A stretch of DNA of 64,000 nucleotides from Porphyromonadaceae bacterium UBA7332 (GCA_002471225.1 DKPO01000033.1:35195-99194); one strand, 5' to 3'; shown: positions 26,877 to 35,111, numbered from the stretch's first letter. Notes: generated by a model not told the origin, from the letters alone. Translations and numbers: made by a program.

Positions 26877-27026
26877 CAAAATACAAAGTCAGGAATGTTG
26901 CTATTTTGTTGCTCGTTAATCGAAGGATATCTGTAATTATCTGTTTTTTAATGAGTGGCAATTTTTTGCGCGCTTTTTGATTTATAAACCAGAAAGTAAC
27001 TATCAAAACAACTATACTTTTAAAAT

Positions 27027-28499
27027 ATGAATCAACAGAAATCACTATTGAAACCTGTCATGACACTATGTCTGTTGTTAGTGGCATCAGGTTTAATGGC
27101 AATTGAGCCTTTGAATGCCGATTCGATGGTTGTAGCAGACTCTATTGCAGCTGTGAAGACCGCTCAGGCCACTAATCCACATCACATGTTGAAAGGAGCC
27201 GGATTTTCAATCACATCTCTCCTGAGAGGTTTATTAGGGATGTTTTCATTGGTAGCCATTGCTTTTTTGTTCAGTAAAAACCGGAGAGCAATCAACTGGA
27301 AACAAGTCGGAGTGGGTCTTGCTTTGCAAATAATTTTGGCTGTAGGTATTCTATATATACCTTTTGTTGGCGCTTTCTTTGAAACGTTTGGAAAGATCTT
27401 TGTTAAGATTCTTGATTTTACGAAAGCAGGGACTGAGTTTTTGTTAGGTGATTTAGTTGATTTAAATAAAACAGGATATATATTTTTGTTTCAGGTTTTA
27501 CCGACGATTATCTTCTTTTCAGCATTGACAAGTTTATTGTATTACTTAAATATCATTCAAAAAGTAGTAGTTGTTATTGCCTGGGCTCTGAAAAAAGTGT
27601 TGAGCATTTCCGGAGCTGAAGGTTTAACAGTTTCAGCAAATATCTTTTTGGGTCAGACAGAGGCTCCATTGATGAGTAAGAAATATTTGCCTGAGATGAC
27701 ACGCTCGGAGATATTCCTTGTAATGTCAGCCGGTATGGCTACGATAGCCGGAGGTGTATTGGCCGCTTATATCGGATTGCTTGGGGGTGGAGATCCTGTG
27801 GCGCGATTGATGTATGCCAAATATCTATTATCAGCGTCAGTGATGGCAGCACCTGCAGCGATTGTATTCTCTAAAATCATAATGCCTCAGACGGAGAAAA
27901 CGAACGATGGATTGGTAGTTTCTTCTGAATCAGTAGGAAGCAATGCATTGGATGCTATCTCAAACGGGGGATCTGAAGGTGTTAAGTTAGCTGTGAATGT
28001 TGCAGCTATGTTGTTAGTGTTTATTGCTTTTGTAACATTTGCTAATTATTTATTAGGCGGATTGATCGGTCGTTTCACAGGTTTAAATGACTGGGTAATC
28101 AATATCACAGACGGACAATTTACACAATTCAATATGGAATTTATTCTGGGTATGCTATTTACTCCATTGGCTTGGTTGATGGGTGTAGGTTCTTCAGATG
28201 TTCCTTTAGTAGCGGGATTGTTAGGAAAAAAATTAATTATCAATGAATTCGTTGCTTATGCAGATTTCGTGGCATTGAAAGATGCCGGAGCTTTTCTGGA
28301 GCAGAAATCAATCATCATGGTAACCTTTATTCTTTGCGGTTTTGCGAATATCAGTTCGATCGGTATCCAGATCGGAGGTATCGGATCTTTAGCACCGAAT
28401 AAAAGAGAATGGTTGACTCAATACGGACCATTGGCCATGATTGCCGGAGCTTTGTCTTCGTGTATGTCAGCAACTATTGTTGGTGCAATTCTCGGATAA
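27027..28499 (+). CDS. NupC/CNT-family nucleoside transporter
   Basis: Concentrative nucleoside symporter of 490 residues. The CNT body starts near residue 66 (SLLRGLLGMFSLVAIAFLFS) and shows the family signatures: the hairpin region around GLTVSANIFLGQTEAPLM (substrate and Na+ site), EIFLVMSAGMATIAGGVLAAYI, and the C-terminal FILCGFANISSIGIQIGGIG. Unusually, about 65 residues precede it: a signal-peptide-like helix (LMTLCLLLVASGLMAIEP region) and a polar linker. The start fits the upstream promoter and no later ATG gives a better one before the linker. Confidence 0.92.
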   Translation: MNQQKSLLKPVMTLCLLLVASGLMAIEPLNADSMVVADSIAAVKTAQATNPHHMLKGAGFSITSLLRGLLGMFSLVAIAFLFSKNRRAINWKQVGVGLALQIILAVGILYIPFVGAFFETFGKIFVKILDFTKAGTEFLLGDLVDLNKTGYIFLFQVLPTIIFFSALTSLLYYLNIIQKVVVVIAWALKKVLSISGAEGLTVSANIFLGQTEAPLMSKKYLPEMTRSEIFLVMSAGMATIAGGVLAAYIGLLGGGDPVARLMYAKYLLSASVMAAPAAIVFSKIIMPQTEKTNDGLVVSSESVGSNALDAISNGGSEGVKLAVNVAAMLLVFIAFVTFANYLLGGLIGRFTGLNDWVINITDGQFTQFNMEFILGMLFTPLAWLMGVGSSDVPLVAGLLGKKLIINEFVAYADFVALKDAGAFLEQKSIIMVTFILCGFANISSIGIQIGGIGSLAPNKREWLTQYGPLAMIAGALSSCMSATIVGAILG

Positions 28500-28523
28500 T
28501 ACAAAATTCTATATTAATTTTGC

Positions 28524-28557
28524 AGAGGTTAATCGTTCAGATTAACCTCTTTTTTTA
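28524..28557 (+). terminator. Rho-independent terminator of the nucleoside transporter
   Basis: AGAGGTTAAT/ATTAACCTCT (28524-28533 with 28541-28550), loop 7 nt, followed by seven T. It lies just before rsmE. Confidence 0.85.
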
Positions 28558-28574
28558 TTAAAAACATTAGAGCT

Positions 28575-29276
28575 ATGCATATATTTTATTGTCCCGATAT
28601 TCTTTTGACGAATGAATTGTCAGAAGAGGAATCTCAGCACTGTACGAAGGTTTTAAGATTGACCGAAGGAACAGAAATAACCGTTACGGACGGGAAAGGG
28701 CATTTCTATCCCTCACGTATTGTTCGTGCACATCACAAACGTTGTTCGGTAGAAATACTTGAAACAATCGAGCAGAAGCCGGATCGCGATTTTAAAATTC
28801 ATATAGCTGTAGCACCGACTAAAAATATAGATCGTATCGAATGGTTTGTAGAAAAAGCCGTTGAAATAGGGATCGATGAGATATCTCTTCTGAAGTGCCG
28901 TTATTCAGAACGCAAAGATGTGAAAGAGGAGCGTATCCTTAAGATTATGATTTCGGCGATGAAGCAGTCTCTGAAGGCTACTTTGCCGGTACTGAACCCC
29001 ATGGTTGATATAAAAACCTTTATGCAAAGAGAGTTTGAGGGTGAAAAATTTATAGCCCATTGTTATAAAGATCAGGAGAGAATTTTCTTGAAAGATGCTT
29101 ATACAAAGGGAAAATCAGCTACGATCTTTATCGGTCCTGAGGGAGATTTTAGCGAAGAGGAGGTTGAAATGGCTATTCAGACTGGGTTTAAGCCTATTTC
29201 TTTAGGGAATGCTCGTTTGCGCACGGAAACAGCAGCATTAGTGGGCTGTCACTCTTTGCATGCACTTAATTGGTAA
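28575..29276 (+). CDS. rsmE: 16S rRNA (uracil1498-N3)-methyltransferase
   Basis: SPOUT-class methyltransferase modifying U1498 in helix 44 of 16S rRNA, 233 residues. N-terminal PUA-like part (H-x-K/T-VLRL: QHCTKVLRLTEG), then the knotted domain with KNIDRIEWFVEKAVEIGIDEI, FIGPEGDFSEEEVE and LGNARLRTETAAL, which is the SAM-binding knot. No own promoter is visible, yet a strong terminator sits 25 nt upstream, so expression may rely on read-through or an unrecognised promoter. Confidence 0.95.
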   Translation: MHIFYCPDILLTNELSEEESQHCTKVLRLTEGTEITVTDGKGHFYPSRIVRAHHKRCSVEILETIEQKPDRDFKIHIAVAPTKNIDRIEWFVEKAVEIGIDEISLLKCRYSERKDVKEERILKIMISAMKQSLKATLPVLNPMVDIKTFMQREFEGEKFIAHCYKDQERIFLKDAYTKGKSATIFIGPEGDFSEEEVEMAIQTGFKPISLGNARLRTETAALVGCHSLHALNW

Positions 29277-29296
29277 AATGAATAAGAAAGTATAAG

Positions 29297-29364
29297 AAAA
29301 AGCGACATCAGATCTTCGTATATGCAGGTTTAGACCTTGCTCGTAAGATTTGATGTCGCTTTTT
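29297..29364. terminator. Long hairpin between rsmE and the convergent unknown gene
   Basis: Outer stem AAAAAGCGACATCA/TGATGTCGCTTTTT (29297-29310 with 29351-29364). The 40-nt inside can pair further (ATCTT with AAGAT, GCAGGT with ACCTTGC). T/A runs on both sides suit termination in either direction; the size is larger than the other terminators in the window. Confidence 0.75.
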
Positions 29365-29388
29365 GAATTTCTGAAACAGAGAAATTTC

Positions 29389-29745
29389 TTATAATACAGA
29401 GATTTTTTTTACTAATCCGACAAACTCATCATTGTCCAGAACAAGATCAATAGAGCGGGCAGCCAGATAGTCTTCTAAATAATCGCTTTTGATATCGGCA
29501 AAAATATCATAACCGGAAAGATTCAGATTATCCAGAAATTTCTCCACTTTTTCCTGTATGCTGTAAATCATATCCAATCGTTGTTCCATATGTTCAGGTT
29601 TACTTATCTGAACATTGTGCTCGTTTTGTGCAATCAGATAAAGACATTGATAGAATTTATCCATTGACCCGAAAATAGCTTCAATAGCTGATTTCTTTTC
29701 TTGTGGCAAATTTGCCAAATATTCCTGCGTCTTTGTCATAGTCAT
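29389..29745 (-). CDS. Acidic protein of unknown function
   Basis: A 118-residue, predicted all-helical, acidic soluble protein without signal peptide or membrane segment. Notable stretches are KTQEYLANLPQEKKSAIEAIFGSMDKFYQCLYLIA at the N terminus and FLDNLNLSGYDIFADIKSDYLEDYLAA later. I do not recognise a family. Coding is supported by good codon structure, a TATTTTTG box about 115 nt upstream on the minus strand and a terminator downstream. An alternative start is the Met two codons in. Confidence 0.7.
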   Translation of the reverse strand: MTMTKTQEYLANLPQEKKSAIEAIFGSMDKFYQCLYLIAQNEHNVQISKPEHMEQRLDMIYSIQEKVEKFLDNLNLSGYDIFADIKSDYLEDYLAARSIDLVLDNDEFVGLVKKISVL

Positions 29746-30163
29746 ATTTGCTGATTATATTTTACTAAAAATCTTGCTCTGATTAAGAACAGATAGCCTG
29801 GAGTAAGTATAAATGAATACTATTCGCAGGACTCTATTCTCAGGAGCGGCCTACGTTGCAAAAATAGAATTATATTTCTGATTCCGGCCTTATATTTCTG
29901 AGTTTTATGTGTGTTGAAGAATAAGGCGTATTATTTATTCTAAATTCACTCATAAATGTAATTAGTTGTAGGATCTTAATTCATGTGTGTTGGGCTTTAC
30001 ATTGAAATAGCTATATAGTATCTTTTACTCACTCAGAATGTGCTTAATTGCAATATGGTAAGTGGAGTTACTAACTTGCAGATATTATAATATAACAATT
30101 GAAAAACGAAAAAATAGGGGTGAAGAAAATGGAAATAATAAATAAGATAAAAACCGGTGGCAA
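29746..30163. other. Gene-free AT-rich spacer before the second repeat copy
   Basis: Contains a minus-strand TATTTTTG box (plus 29859-29866) for the unknown 118-residue gene and two copies of TTATATTTCTGA about 20 nt apart (near 29870 and 29890). No coding frame or RNA gene is recognised. Confidence 0.5.
29859..29866 (-). promoter_or_regulatory. Predicted -7 box of the 118-residue protein gene
   Basis: Plus-strand CAAAAATA reads TATTTTTG on the minus strand, matching TAnnTTTG. It lies about 115 nt before the start codon; no -33 box seen. Confidence 0.35.
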
Positions 30164-30310
30164 TTGGTGCTGATTGGTGCTGATTCGGTGTCGATTGAAA
30201 TAGGTGAATCGACACCTGTTATTGTTTAATAACCAGCTTGTTATAATGCTGGTGTCGATAGTGTCGATTCAAATTGTAAAACTCCAGGTAGAGTTATAGG
30301 CATATCGTTA

Positions 30311-30366
30311 AAAAGAAACGGTATATCTCTGAAAAGATACGCCGTTTCTTTTCAGAGATATACCGT
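30311..30366. repeat. Two overlapping, mutually exclusive hairpins
   Basis: Hairpin A pairs AAAAGAAACGG (30311-30321) with CCGTTTCTTTT (30342-30352). Hairpin B pairs 30318-30336 with 30348-30366, an exact 19-bp match. The arms overlap, so only one can form at a time. Confidence 0.8.
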
Positions 30367-30573
30367 AAGTTTGGAAAGATATACCGTATTTTTTTCGGGT
30401 AATACGGATGTATTTTCCCTCGAAAACAAACGTATTTCGACAACAAAACAAACGCATTTGGAGATAACGAAATACGTTCGTTTTTTCAGGCAAATACGTT
30501 CGTTTTTTGAAAGCTTTTATATTTCCGGATTTAGATACGTACCGGCGTTTACGTTGATACGTATCTAAGAATA

Positions 30574-30591
30574 TTTACATACGTATGTAAA
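30574..30591. repeat. 18-bp perfect palindrome
   Basis: TTTACATACGTATGTAAA equals its own reverse complement. Its ACATACGTATGT core recurs in degenerate form across both copies of the intergenic element. Confidence 0.85.
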
Positions 30592-30782
30592 ATAATTTTG
30601 CTACGTATTAAAAAACAGATAGATTTACTTCTCTTCGCCTTATTATTCATGGGAGCATCGTACAAATCAGAATATATTATTCTTTCAAGTTCTATAAATA
30701 ATTGATTATTTATGAACGGCTTCTCTAACACTAAAAGATGTATTTATATGTTTAACTCCAAGAGAAAGTGAGAGGCATCACT

Positions 30783-30790
30783 TATATTTG
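30783..30790 (+). promoter_or_regulatory. Predicted -7 box of the fetAB operon
   Basis: TATATTTG matching TAnnTTTG, 20 nt before the ATG at 30811; no clear -33 box. Confidence 0.45.
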
Positions 30791-30810
30791 TGATAAAATA
30801 GAAAAAGAAT

Positions 30811-31425
30811 ATGATCAATTATAATGATATTACCTTTTCATATGGAGGTAATAATCTATTTAAAGATTTTAATTTAAACATTACAGATAATGAACATGTC
30901 TGTATAGCAGGACGCTCGGGAGTCGGTAAAAGTACCTTATTGAATTTCTTGCTGGGATTTCTTCAACCAGAAAAAGGTATGATTGAAGTAAATGGAATCC
31001 AGCAATCCAACGAAAATATACAACTGATACGGAATCAGATACTTTGGCTTCCACAGGATATAAATTTACCTTTTCAGAATGTCAGAGAGCTGTTGCAGTT
31101 TCATTTCCAGTTTAAGGTGAACCGAAAGAAGTTATATGATGAGTCAAAAGCCCTGGAGCTATTTGCTGCTTTCGGGTTGGATCGTTCTCTGATCAATCAT
31201 GAAATTGCTCAATTGAGCGGTGGGCAGAAGCAACGTATCGCTTTTATAGCAGGAATCCTGACGGATAAACAGGTTTATCTGCTTGACGAACCTACGGCAG
31301 CTTTAGATCCGGAGAGTACCATTCGCATGGGGCAGTTTGTGCAATCTTGTACAGATCGAACGATTATGGCGATTTCGCATGATGAGCATTTTCAGAAATA
31401 TTTTGATCGAACAATAACATTATAA
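30811..31425 (+). CDS. fetA: ABC transporter ATP-binding protein, FetA/YbbL type
   Basis: Cytosolic ATPase of 204 residues, a single nucleotide-binding domain. Walker A GRSGVGKST (34-42), Q-loop region WLPQDINLPF, ABC signature LSGGQ (135-139) and Walker B VYLLDEP (D159, E160) are intact. It pairs with the UPF0014 permease encoded 8 nt downstream. In E. coli the homologous pair exports iron and helps peroxide resistance; that role is carried over here by family membership and gene pairing, not shown by this sequence. Confidence 0.88.
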   Translation: MINYNDITFSYGGNNLFKDFNLNITDNEHVCIAGRSGVGKSTLLNFLLGFLQPEKGMIEVNGIQQSNENIQLIRNQILWLPQDINLPFQNVRELLQFHFQFKVNRKKLYDESKALELFAAFGLDRSLINHEIAQLSGGQKQRIAFIAGILTDKQVYLLDEPTAALDPESTIRMGQFVQSCTDRTIMAISHDEHFQKYFDRTITL

Positions 31426-31433
31426 GCGGGAAT

Positions 31434-32204
31434 ATGGATATTTCATTTTGGGGATTTATGATGGGGCTTTTGCTACTGCTGATCCCATGTTACTATCTCA
31501 ATTTTTACAAAACCGGATTAGTTAAAGATACATTGATCGGAGCTTCCCGGATGATCATTCAGTTATTTCTGATTGCCATTTATCTGGAATATCTTTTTAA
31601 ATGGAATAATGCGTGGATCAATTTGCTATGGGTCGTTGTGATGACTGTTGTGGCTGCTTTAACTGTTCTGAACCGTACCAAGTTAAGTCGCTCCTTGTTG
31701 CTTTTACCAGCTCTGGGTGCTTTTTTATTCTCGGTTTTGTTTATCGCACTTTATTTTATAGGATGTGTAGTACAGATGTCAGACTTGTTTGATGCACGTT
31801 ATTTTGTGCCTATTTCAGGAATGATACTCGGGAATATATTAATAGCCAATGTGATAGCGCTAAATACGTTTTATTCAGGAATCAAGCGAGAATCGAACTT
31901 TTATCGTTATCAGTTGGGTAACGGAGCTACTTTTCAGGAAGCTTTACGTCCATTTATGAGAGATGCACTGATCAAATCATTCAATCCGACAATTGCGACG
32001 ATGACGGTCATGGGACTTGTGTCATTACCGGGAACTATGACGGGGCAGCTATTGGGTGGTAGTTCTCCATCGGTAGCCATAAAGTATCAGATCATGCTGA
32101 TGATTGCTATTTTTGCGTCTTCACTGATATCTGTTCTGATTACTTTGTGGGCCACGCGTCGGAAAGCTTTCGATACAAATGGGCTACTGAAAGACACTAT
32201 TTGA
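31434..32204 (+). CDS. fetB: UPF0014/FetB-type ABC permease
   Basis: Inner-membrane permease of 256 residues with about seven hydrophobic helices. UPF0014 signatures are visible: GASRMIIQLFLIAIYLEYLF, the FVPISGMILGNILIAN motif, the coupling-helix region FMRDALIKSFNPTIATM and the strongly conserved VSLPGTMTGQLLGGSSP. It forms an exporter with the ATPase 8 nt upstream, probably for iron. Confidence 0.92.
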   Translation: MDISFWGFMMGLLLLLIPCYYLNFYKTGLVKDTLIGASRMIIQLFLIAIYLEYLFKWNNAWINLLWVVVMTVVAALTVLNRTKLSRSLLLLPALGAFLFSVLFIALYFIGCVVQMSDLFDARYFVPISGMILGNILIANVIALNTFYSGIKRESNFYRYQLGNGATFQEALRPFMRDALIKSFNPTIATMTVMGLVSLPGTMTGQLLGGSSPSVAIKYQIMLMIAIFASSLISVLITLWATRRKAFDTNGLLKDTI

Positions 32205-32229
32205 AATATTAATTATTTAATTATCTTTG
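32200..32229 (+). promoter_or_regulatory. Predicted fabD promoter
   Basis: TTTG (32200-32203), 18-nt spacer, TATCTTTG (32222-32229): good match to the Bacteroidetes -33/-7 pattern. It overlaps the end of the fetB gene and leaves a 72-nt leader. Confidence 0.6.
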
Positions 32230-32301
32230 TCGCACATATTTTTAAAACTGTTGCAATAAGTTAGAGTCAGCAGTTCAATTAATCACTAAAATAGATTATA
32301 C

Positions 32302-33180
32302 ATGAAAGCTTATGTATTTCCAGGACAAGGCGCTCAATTCGTAGGAATGGGTAAGGATCTTTACGAAAACTCAGCCTTGGCGAAAGAAATGTTTGAGAAA
32401 GCAAACGAAATCTTGGGATTTAGAATCACAGATCTAATGTTTGAGGGAACAGACGAAGATCTACGTCAGACAAAAGTAACTCAACCAGCTATATTTCTTC
32501 ACTCTGTTATTTTAGCAAAAACTTTAGGCGATGATTTCAAACCGGAAATGGTAGCAGGTCACTCGTTAGGTGAATTTTCGGCTTTAGTAGCAGCAGGTGC
32601 ATTGTCTTTCGAAGATGGTCTTCGTTTAGTTGCTGCGCGTGCAATGGCTATGCAGAAAGCTTGTGAAGCTGCACCTTCAACAATGGCAGCTGTGTTAAAT
32701 CTGGCTGACGAAAAAGTAGAAGAAGTATGTGCTTCTATTGATGGCGAAACAGTTGTTTGTGCAAACTATAACTGTCCGGGGCAGTTAGTGATCTCAGGTA
32801 CAGAAGCAGGTATCGACAAAGCATGTGAGTTATTATTAGCTGCAGGAGCAAAAAGAGCATTGAAACTAAAAGTAGGAGGTGCTTTCCACTCACCGCTTAT
32901 GGAACCGGCTCGTGCTGAATTGGCTGATGCAATTGCTAATACTCAGTTCTCTGCACCGATTTGTCCGGTGTATCAAAATGTTGATGCTAAACCAGCTACA
33001 GATCCTGAAGTAATCAAAGTAAATCTTATTGCTCAATTGACAGCTCCTGTACGTTGGACTCAGTCAGTGAAAAATATGATCGAAGGGGGTGCTATTGAAT
33101 TTACAGAAGTAGGTCCGGGTGCTGTACTACAAGGATTAGTGAAAAAGATTAATAAAGAAGTAGCAACAAAAGGGGCTTAA
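32302..33180 (+). CDS. fabD: Malonyl-CoA:ACP S-malonyltransferase
   Basis: Loads malonyl groups from CoA onto acyl carrier protein for fatty acid synthesis. 292 residues, usual length. The N-terminal FPGQGAQFVGMG, nucleophile S88 in GHSLGEFSALVAAGA and catalytic His in GGAFHSPLM (about 199) are present; QPAIF supplies the oxyanion-hole glutamine region. No other fab gene is adjacent. Confidence 0.97.
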   Translation: MKAYVFPGQGAQFVGMGKDLYENSALAKEMFEKANEILGFRITDLMFEGTDEDLRQTKVTQPAIFLHSVILAKTLGDDFKPEMVAGHSLGEFSALVAAGALSFEDGLRLVAARAMAMQKACEAAPSTMAAVLNLADEKVEEVCASIDGETVVCANYNCPGQLVISGTEAGIDKACELLLAAGAKRALKLKVGGAFHSPLMEPARAELADAIANTQFSAPICPVYQNVDAKPATDPEVIKVNLIAQLTAPVRWTQSVKNMIEGGAIEFTEVGPGAVLQGLVKKINKEVATKGA

Positions 33181-33202
33181 TAACCAGGTTATTAAAAAAG
33201 AA

Positions 33203-33454
33203 ATGAGTAGAGCTATTCAATTTTACCCTAAAGGTGTTTGTTGCAAACAGATAGATGTAATCGTTGAAGATGGTAAAGTAGCGAATGTTACTTTCACTGG
33301 TGGATGTAATGGCAATTTGCAAGGTCTTTCTTCTCTTATTAAAGGAATGGATTGCCATGACGTAATTGCCCGATTGAAAGGAATCGATTGTAAAGGAAAA
33401 GGAACATCCTGTCCGGATCAGTTATCCCAATGTCTTCAGTCAATTACACTATAA
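33203..33454 (+). CDS. TSCPD domain protein (TIGR03905 family)
   Basis: An 83-residue protein made of one TSCPD domain, the module also found at the C terminus of some B12-dependent ribonucleotide reductases. The cysteine signatures are visible: GVCCKQI near the N terminus, GGCNGNLQGLSSLIKG in the middle and GTSCPDQLSQCL at the end. The role of the stand-alone family is not known; the cysteines suggest metal binding. It lies 22 nt after fabD and before a terminator, so it is co-transcribed with fabD. Confidence 0.92.
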   Translation: MSRAIQFYPKGVCCKQIDVIVEDGKVANVTFTGGCNGNLQGLSSLIKGMDCHDVIARLKGIDCKGKGTSCPDQLSQCLQSITL

Positions 33455-33472
33455 ATAAAATATTAGGATAAG

Positions 33473-33517
33473 AAGAGCTGTACGAAAAGTCTGAATACTT
33501 TTCTACAGCTCTTTTTT
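33473..33517 (+). terminator. Terminator after the fabD operon
   Basis: AAGAGCTGTA/TACAGCTCTT with an inner GAAAAGT/ACTTTTC extension (33473-33513), followed by TTTT. Confidence 0.8.
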
Positions 33518-33587
33518 GTTCTCTGATGATAAGTGAGATGACAGATATGTATATTATCCGATTCTGAAATATCTTAATCAATACAGA

Positions 33588-34976
33588 ATGAAATTAAAGG
33601 TACAAGCTTTTGCTGAAAGATGGGGCTGGCAAATACTCTCAATCGGATTATTATTATTGATCTGGCAAGTGGGAGCACTAATTTTTGCCAACCCATTTAT
33701 ATTGCCCTCTTGCTGGGATGTTATTAAATACTTCGTTAAATTATCGGGAGAACAGGCCTTTTACGTAAATCTGCTATTTACGTTCTATAGAGCTCTTATC
33801 GGCTTTTTTATGTCGGCAGCGATAGCATTGCCGGTTAGTTATTTTTGTGCTCGTAATAAGGCTTTTGAAAAGCTTTTATCACCGATACTTTTATTGCTCA
33901 AAAGCACACCGATACTTTCATTTCTATTATTGGCAATCGTTTGGTTTTCATCCGAGAATATTCCGTTGGTAATCGCTTTCATAGGTATGTTTCCTATACT
34001 TACGATTCAGTTTACAGCGGGTTTTAAAGCTTTGGATCCTCATTTCATTCAGATAGCAACATTGTATCATCTGAGCAGAAGAAAAAGATTTTTCTGGATT
34101 GAATATCCGGCTATTAAAACTTATATATTTTCGGGGATAGCTTCGGCTATAGGTTTGGGATGGCGTGCTATTATTATAGGTGAGGCATTATCATCCATAG
34201 ATTCGGGTATAGGGGCAGCAATGAAACAGGCTCAGAATTATATAGATGTGGCGTATTTGTTTGCATTGACTTTTGCCAGTCTTTTCGCATCCTTTATTAT
34301 AGAGTATATTCTAAAAAAAATGGCTGCTTATGCACCACATAAACAGTATGATTTTAAGCATAGACTGATGAGTGAAGAATTATATATAGAGCCTCTGGTA
34401 ATAGAAAATCTGTCATTCAAACGTAATAAAAGAAATATATTTACGGATTTCAATCTGAAGCTTGAGGAATCAGAAGTTGTAGCTGTACAAGCTGTTTCGG
34501 GATTTGGGAAATCTACACTGGTGGATCTGATTTGTGGATTCGTGAAACCAAATTCCGGTAAGATACTAAAAAGCTCTATCTCTGTCTTGTTTCAGAATGT
34601 CCGATTATTTCCATGGCTGACCGTACAGGAGAATATTGACTTAATCTTACCTGTGATGATTGATAGTAAGCAGCGGAATTTGTTTTATGACATTTTTGGG
34701 ATAGAACATCTTCTTGACCGATATCCTCAGAGTCTAAGCGGAGGTGAAGCTCAGAGAGTCGGACTTGTAAGGACATTGTTGTATCCGTGCCAGCTTTATA
34801 TACTGGACGAACCATTAAAAGGACTGGATACAGAGTTTCGTAATCGATTGCTGCATTTTATATCCGGTTACGTTAAAGAACATCACGCAGCTTTGTTGTG
34901 GATAACGCATGATCGAGAGGATTTGGTTATTGCGGATAAAATATTGAACTTAAGTAAGGAGAACGGCAATCAATAG
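33588..34976 (+). CDS. Fused ABC permease-ATPase (nitrate/sulfonate/taurine-type)
   Basis: A single 462-residue chain uniting two usually separate subunits. Residues 1-250 form a BPD-type inner-membrane permease (about six helices) with the EAA coupling loop around YHLSRRKRFFWIEYPA, like SsuC/TauC. Residues about 270-462 form the ATPase, like SsuB/TauB: signature LSGGE (383-387), Walker B YILDEP (D407, E408), H-loop THDRED. The Walker A reads AVSGFGKST (302-310), so the first glycine is alanine; the key GK-S/T is intact. No periplasmic binding protein gene is next to it, so the substrate is unknown. The terminator overlaps the stop. Confidence 0.88.
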   Translation: MKLKVQAFAERWGWQILSIGLLLLIWQVGALIFANPFILPSCWDVIKYFVKLSGEQAFYVNLLFTFYRALIGFFMSAAIALPVSYFCARNKAFEKLLSPILLLLKSTPILSFLLLAIVWFSSENIPLVIAFIGMFPILTIQFTAGFKALDPHFIQIATLYHLSRRKRFFWIEYPAIKTYIFSGIASAIGLGWRAIIIGEALSSIDSGIGAAMKQAQNYIDVAYLFALTFASLFASFIIEYILKKMAAYAPHKQYDFKHRLMSEELYIEPLVIENLSFKRNKRNIFTDFNLKLEESEVVAVQAVSGFGKSTLVDLICGFVKPNSGKILKSSISVLFQNVRLFPWLTVQENIDLILPVMIDSKQRNLFYDIFGIEHLLDRYPQSLSGGEAQRVGLVRTLLYPCQLYILDEPLKGLDTEFRNRLLHFISGYVKEHHAALLWITHDREDLVIADKILNLSKENGNQ

Positions 34977-34992
34977 ATTGTCGTTTTTTTTA
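34963..34992 (+). terminator. Terminator overlapping the end of the ABC fusion gene
   Basis: AACGGCAATC/GATTGTCGTT (34963-34972 with 34977-34986, one G-T wobble), then a T run. The left arm lies inside the last codons. Confidence 0.75.
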
Positions 34993-35075
34993 TTCCTTTA
35001 TAGTCATAAATCAATAAAACAAAATCAGAATCGAATATAAAAAAATTATATTCTAAAAAATCAAAATCAGTTTCC

Positions 35076-35083
35076 TATATTTG
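35076..35083 (+). promoter_or_regulatory. Predicted -7 box of the hydroxyacid dehydrogenase gene
   Basis: TATATTTG matching TAnnTTTG, 28 nt before the ATG at 35112; the AT-rich stretch upstream has no clear -33 TTTG. Confidence 0.45.
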
Positions 35084-35111
35084 GCTGATGTAATTATTAA
35101 ATATCAGAATC

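Larger units (their letters stand above)
26656..27026. other. Intergenic region between divergent rsmF-like and nupC-like genes
   Basis: Holds minus-strand CAAATATA (TATATTTG) at 26687-26694 about 35 nt before the methyltransferase start, and plus-strand TATATTTG at 26869-26876 before the nucleoside transporter. The transporter would then have a leader of about 145 nt. I recognise no known riboswitch in it. Otherwise AT-rich with no gene. Confidence 0.5.
30164..30624. repeat. Complex intergenic repeat element, short copy
   Basis: Second copy of the element at 1-802, same orientation. It starts with a 10-bp tandem repeat (TTGGTGCTGA at 30164 and 30174). Hairpins follow: GGTGTCGATT/AATCGACACC (30187-30216) and ACCAGC/GCTGGT (30232-30253). 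Next is the shared GTCGATAGTGTCGATTC motif (30254), two overlapping hairpins (30311-30366), the AAACAAACG/CGTTCGTTT module (about 30420-30495), and TTAGATACGT/ACGTATCTAA arms (30531-30568). It ends with the 18-bp perfect palindrome at 30574-30591 and a CAGATAGAT end shared with copy one. It lacks the roughly 400-bp middle of copy one (about 175-575), including the tandem array. Confidence 0.8.

Noticed and set aside
26836..27045. A 69-codon minus-strand frame upstream of the nucleoside transporter
   Set aside because: It overlaps the predicted transporter promoter and its leader, and the translation has no recognisable features.
30308..30731. Three short frames on both strands in the second repeat block
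   Set aside because: Each is made from ACGGTATATC/AAACAAACG repeat units; translations are low complexity and overlap one another.
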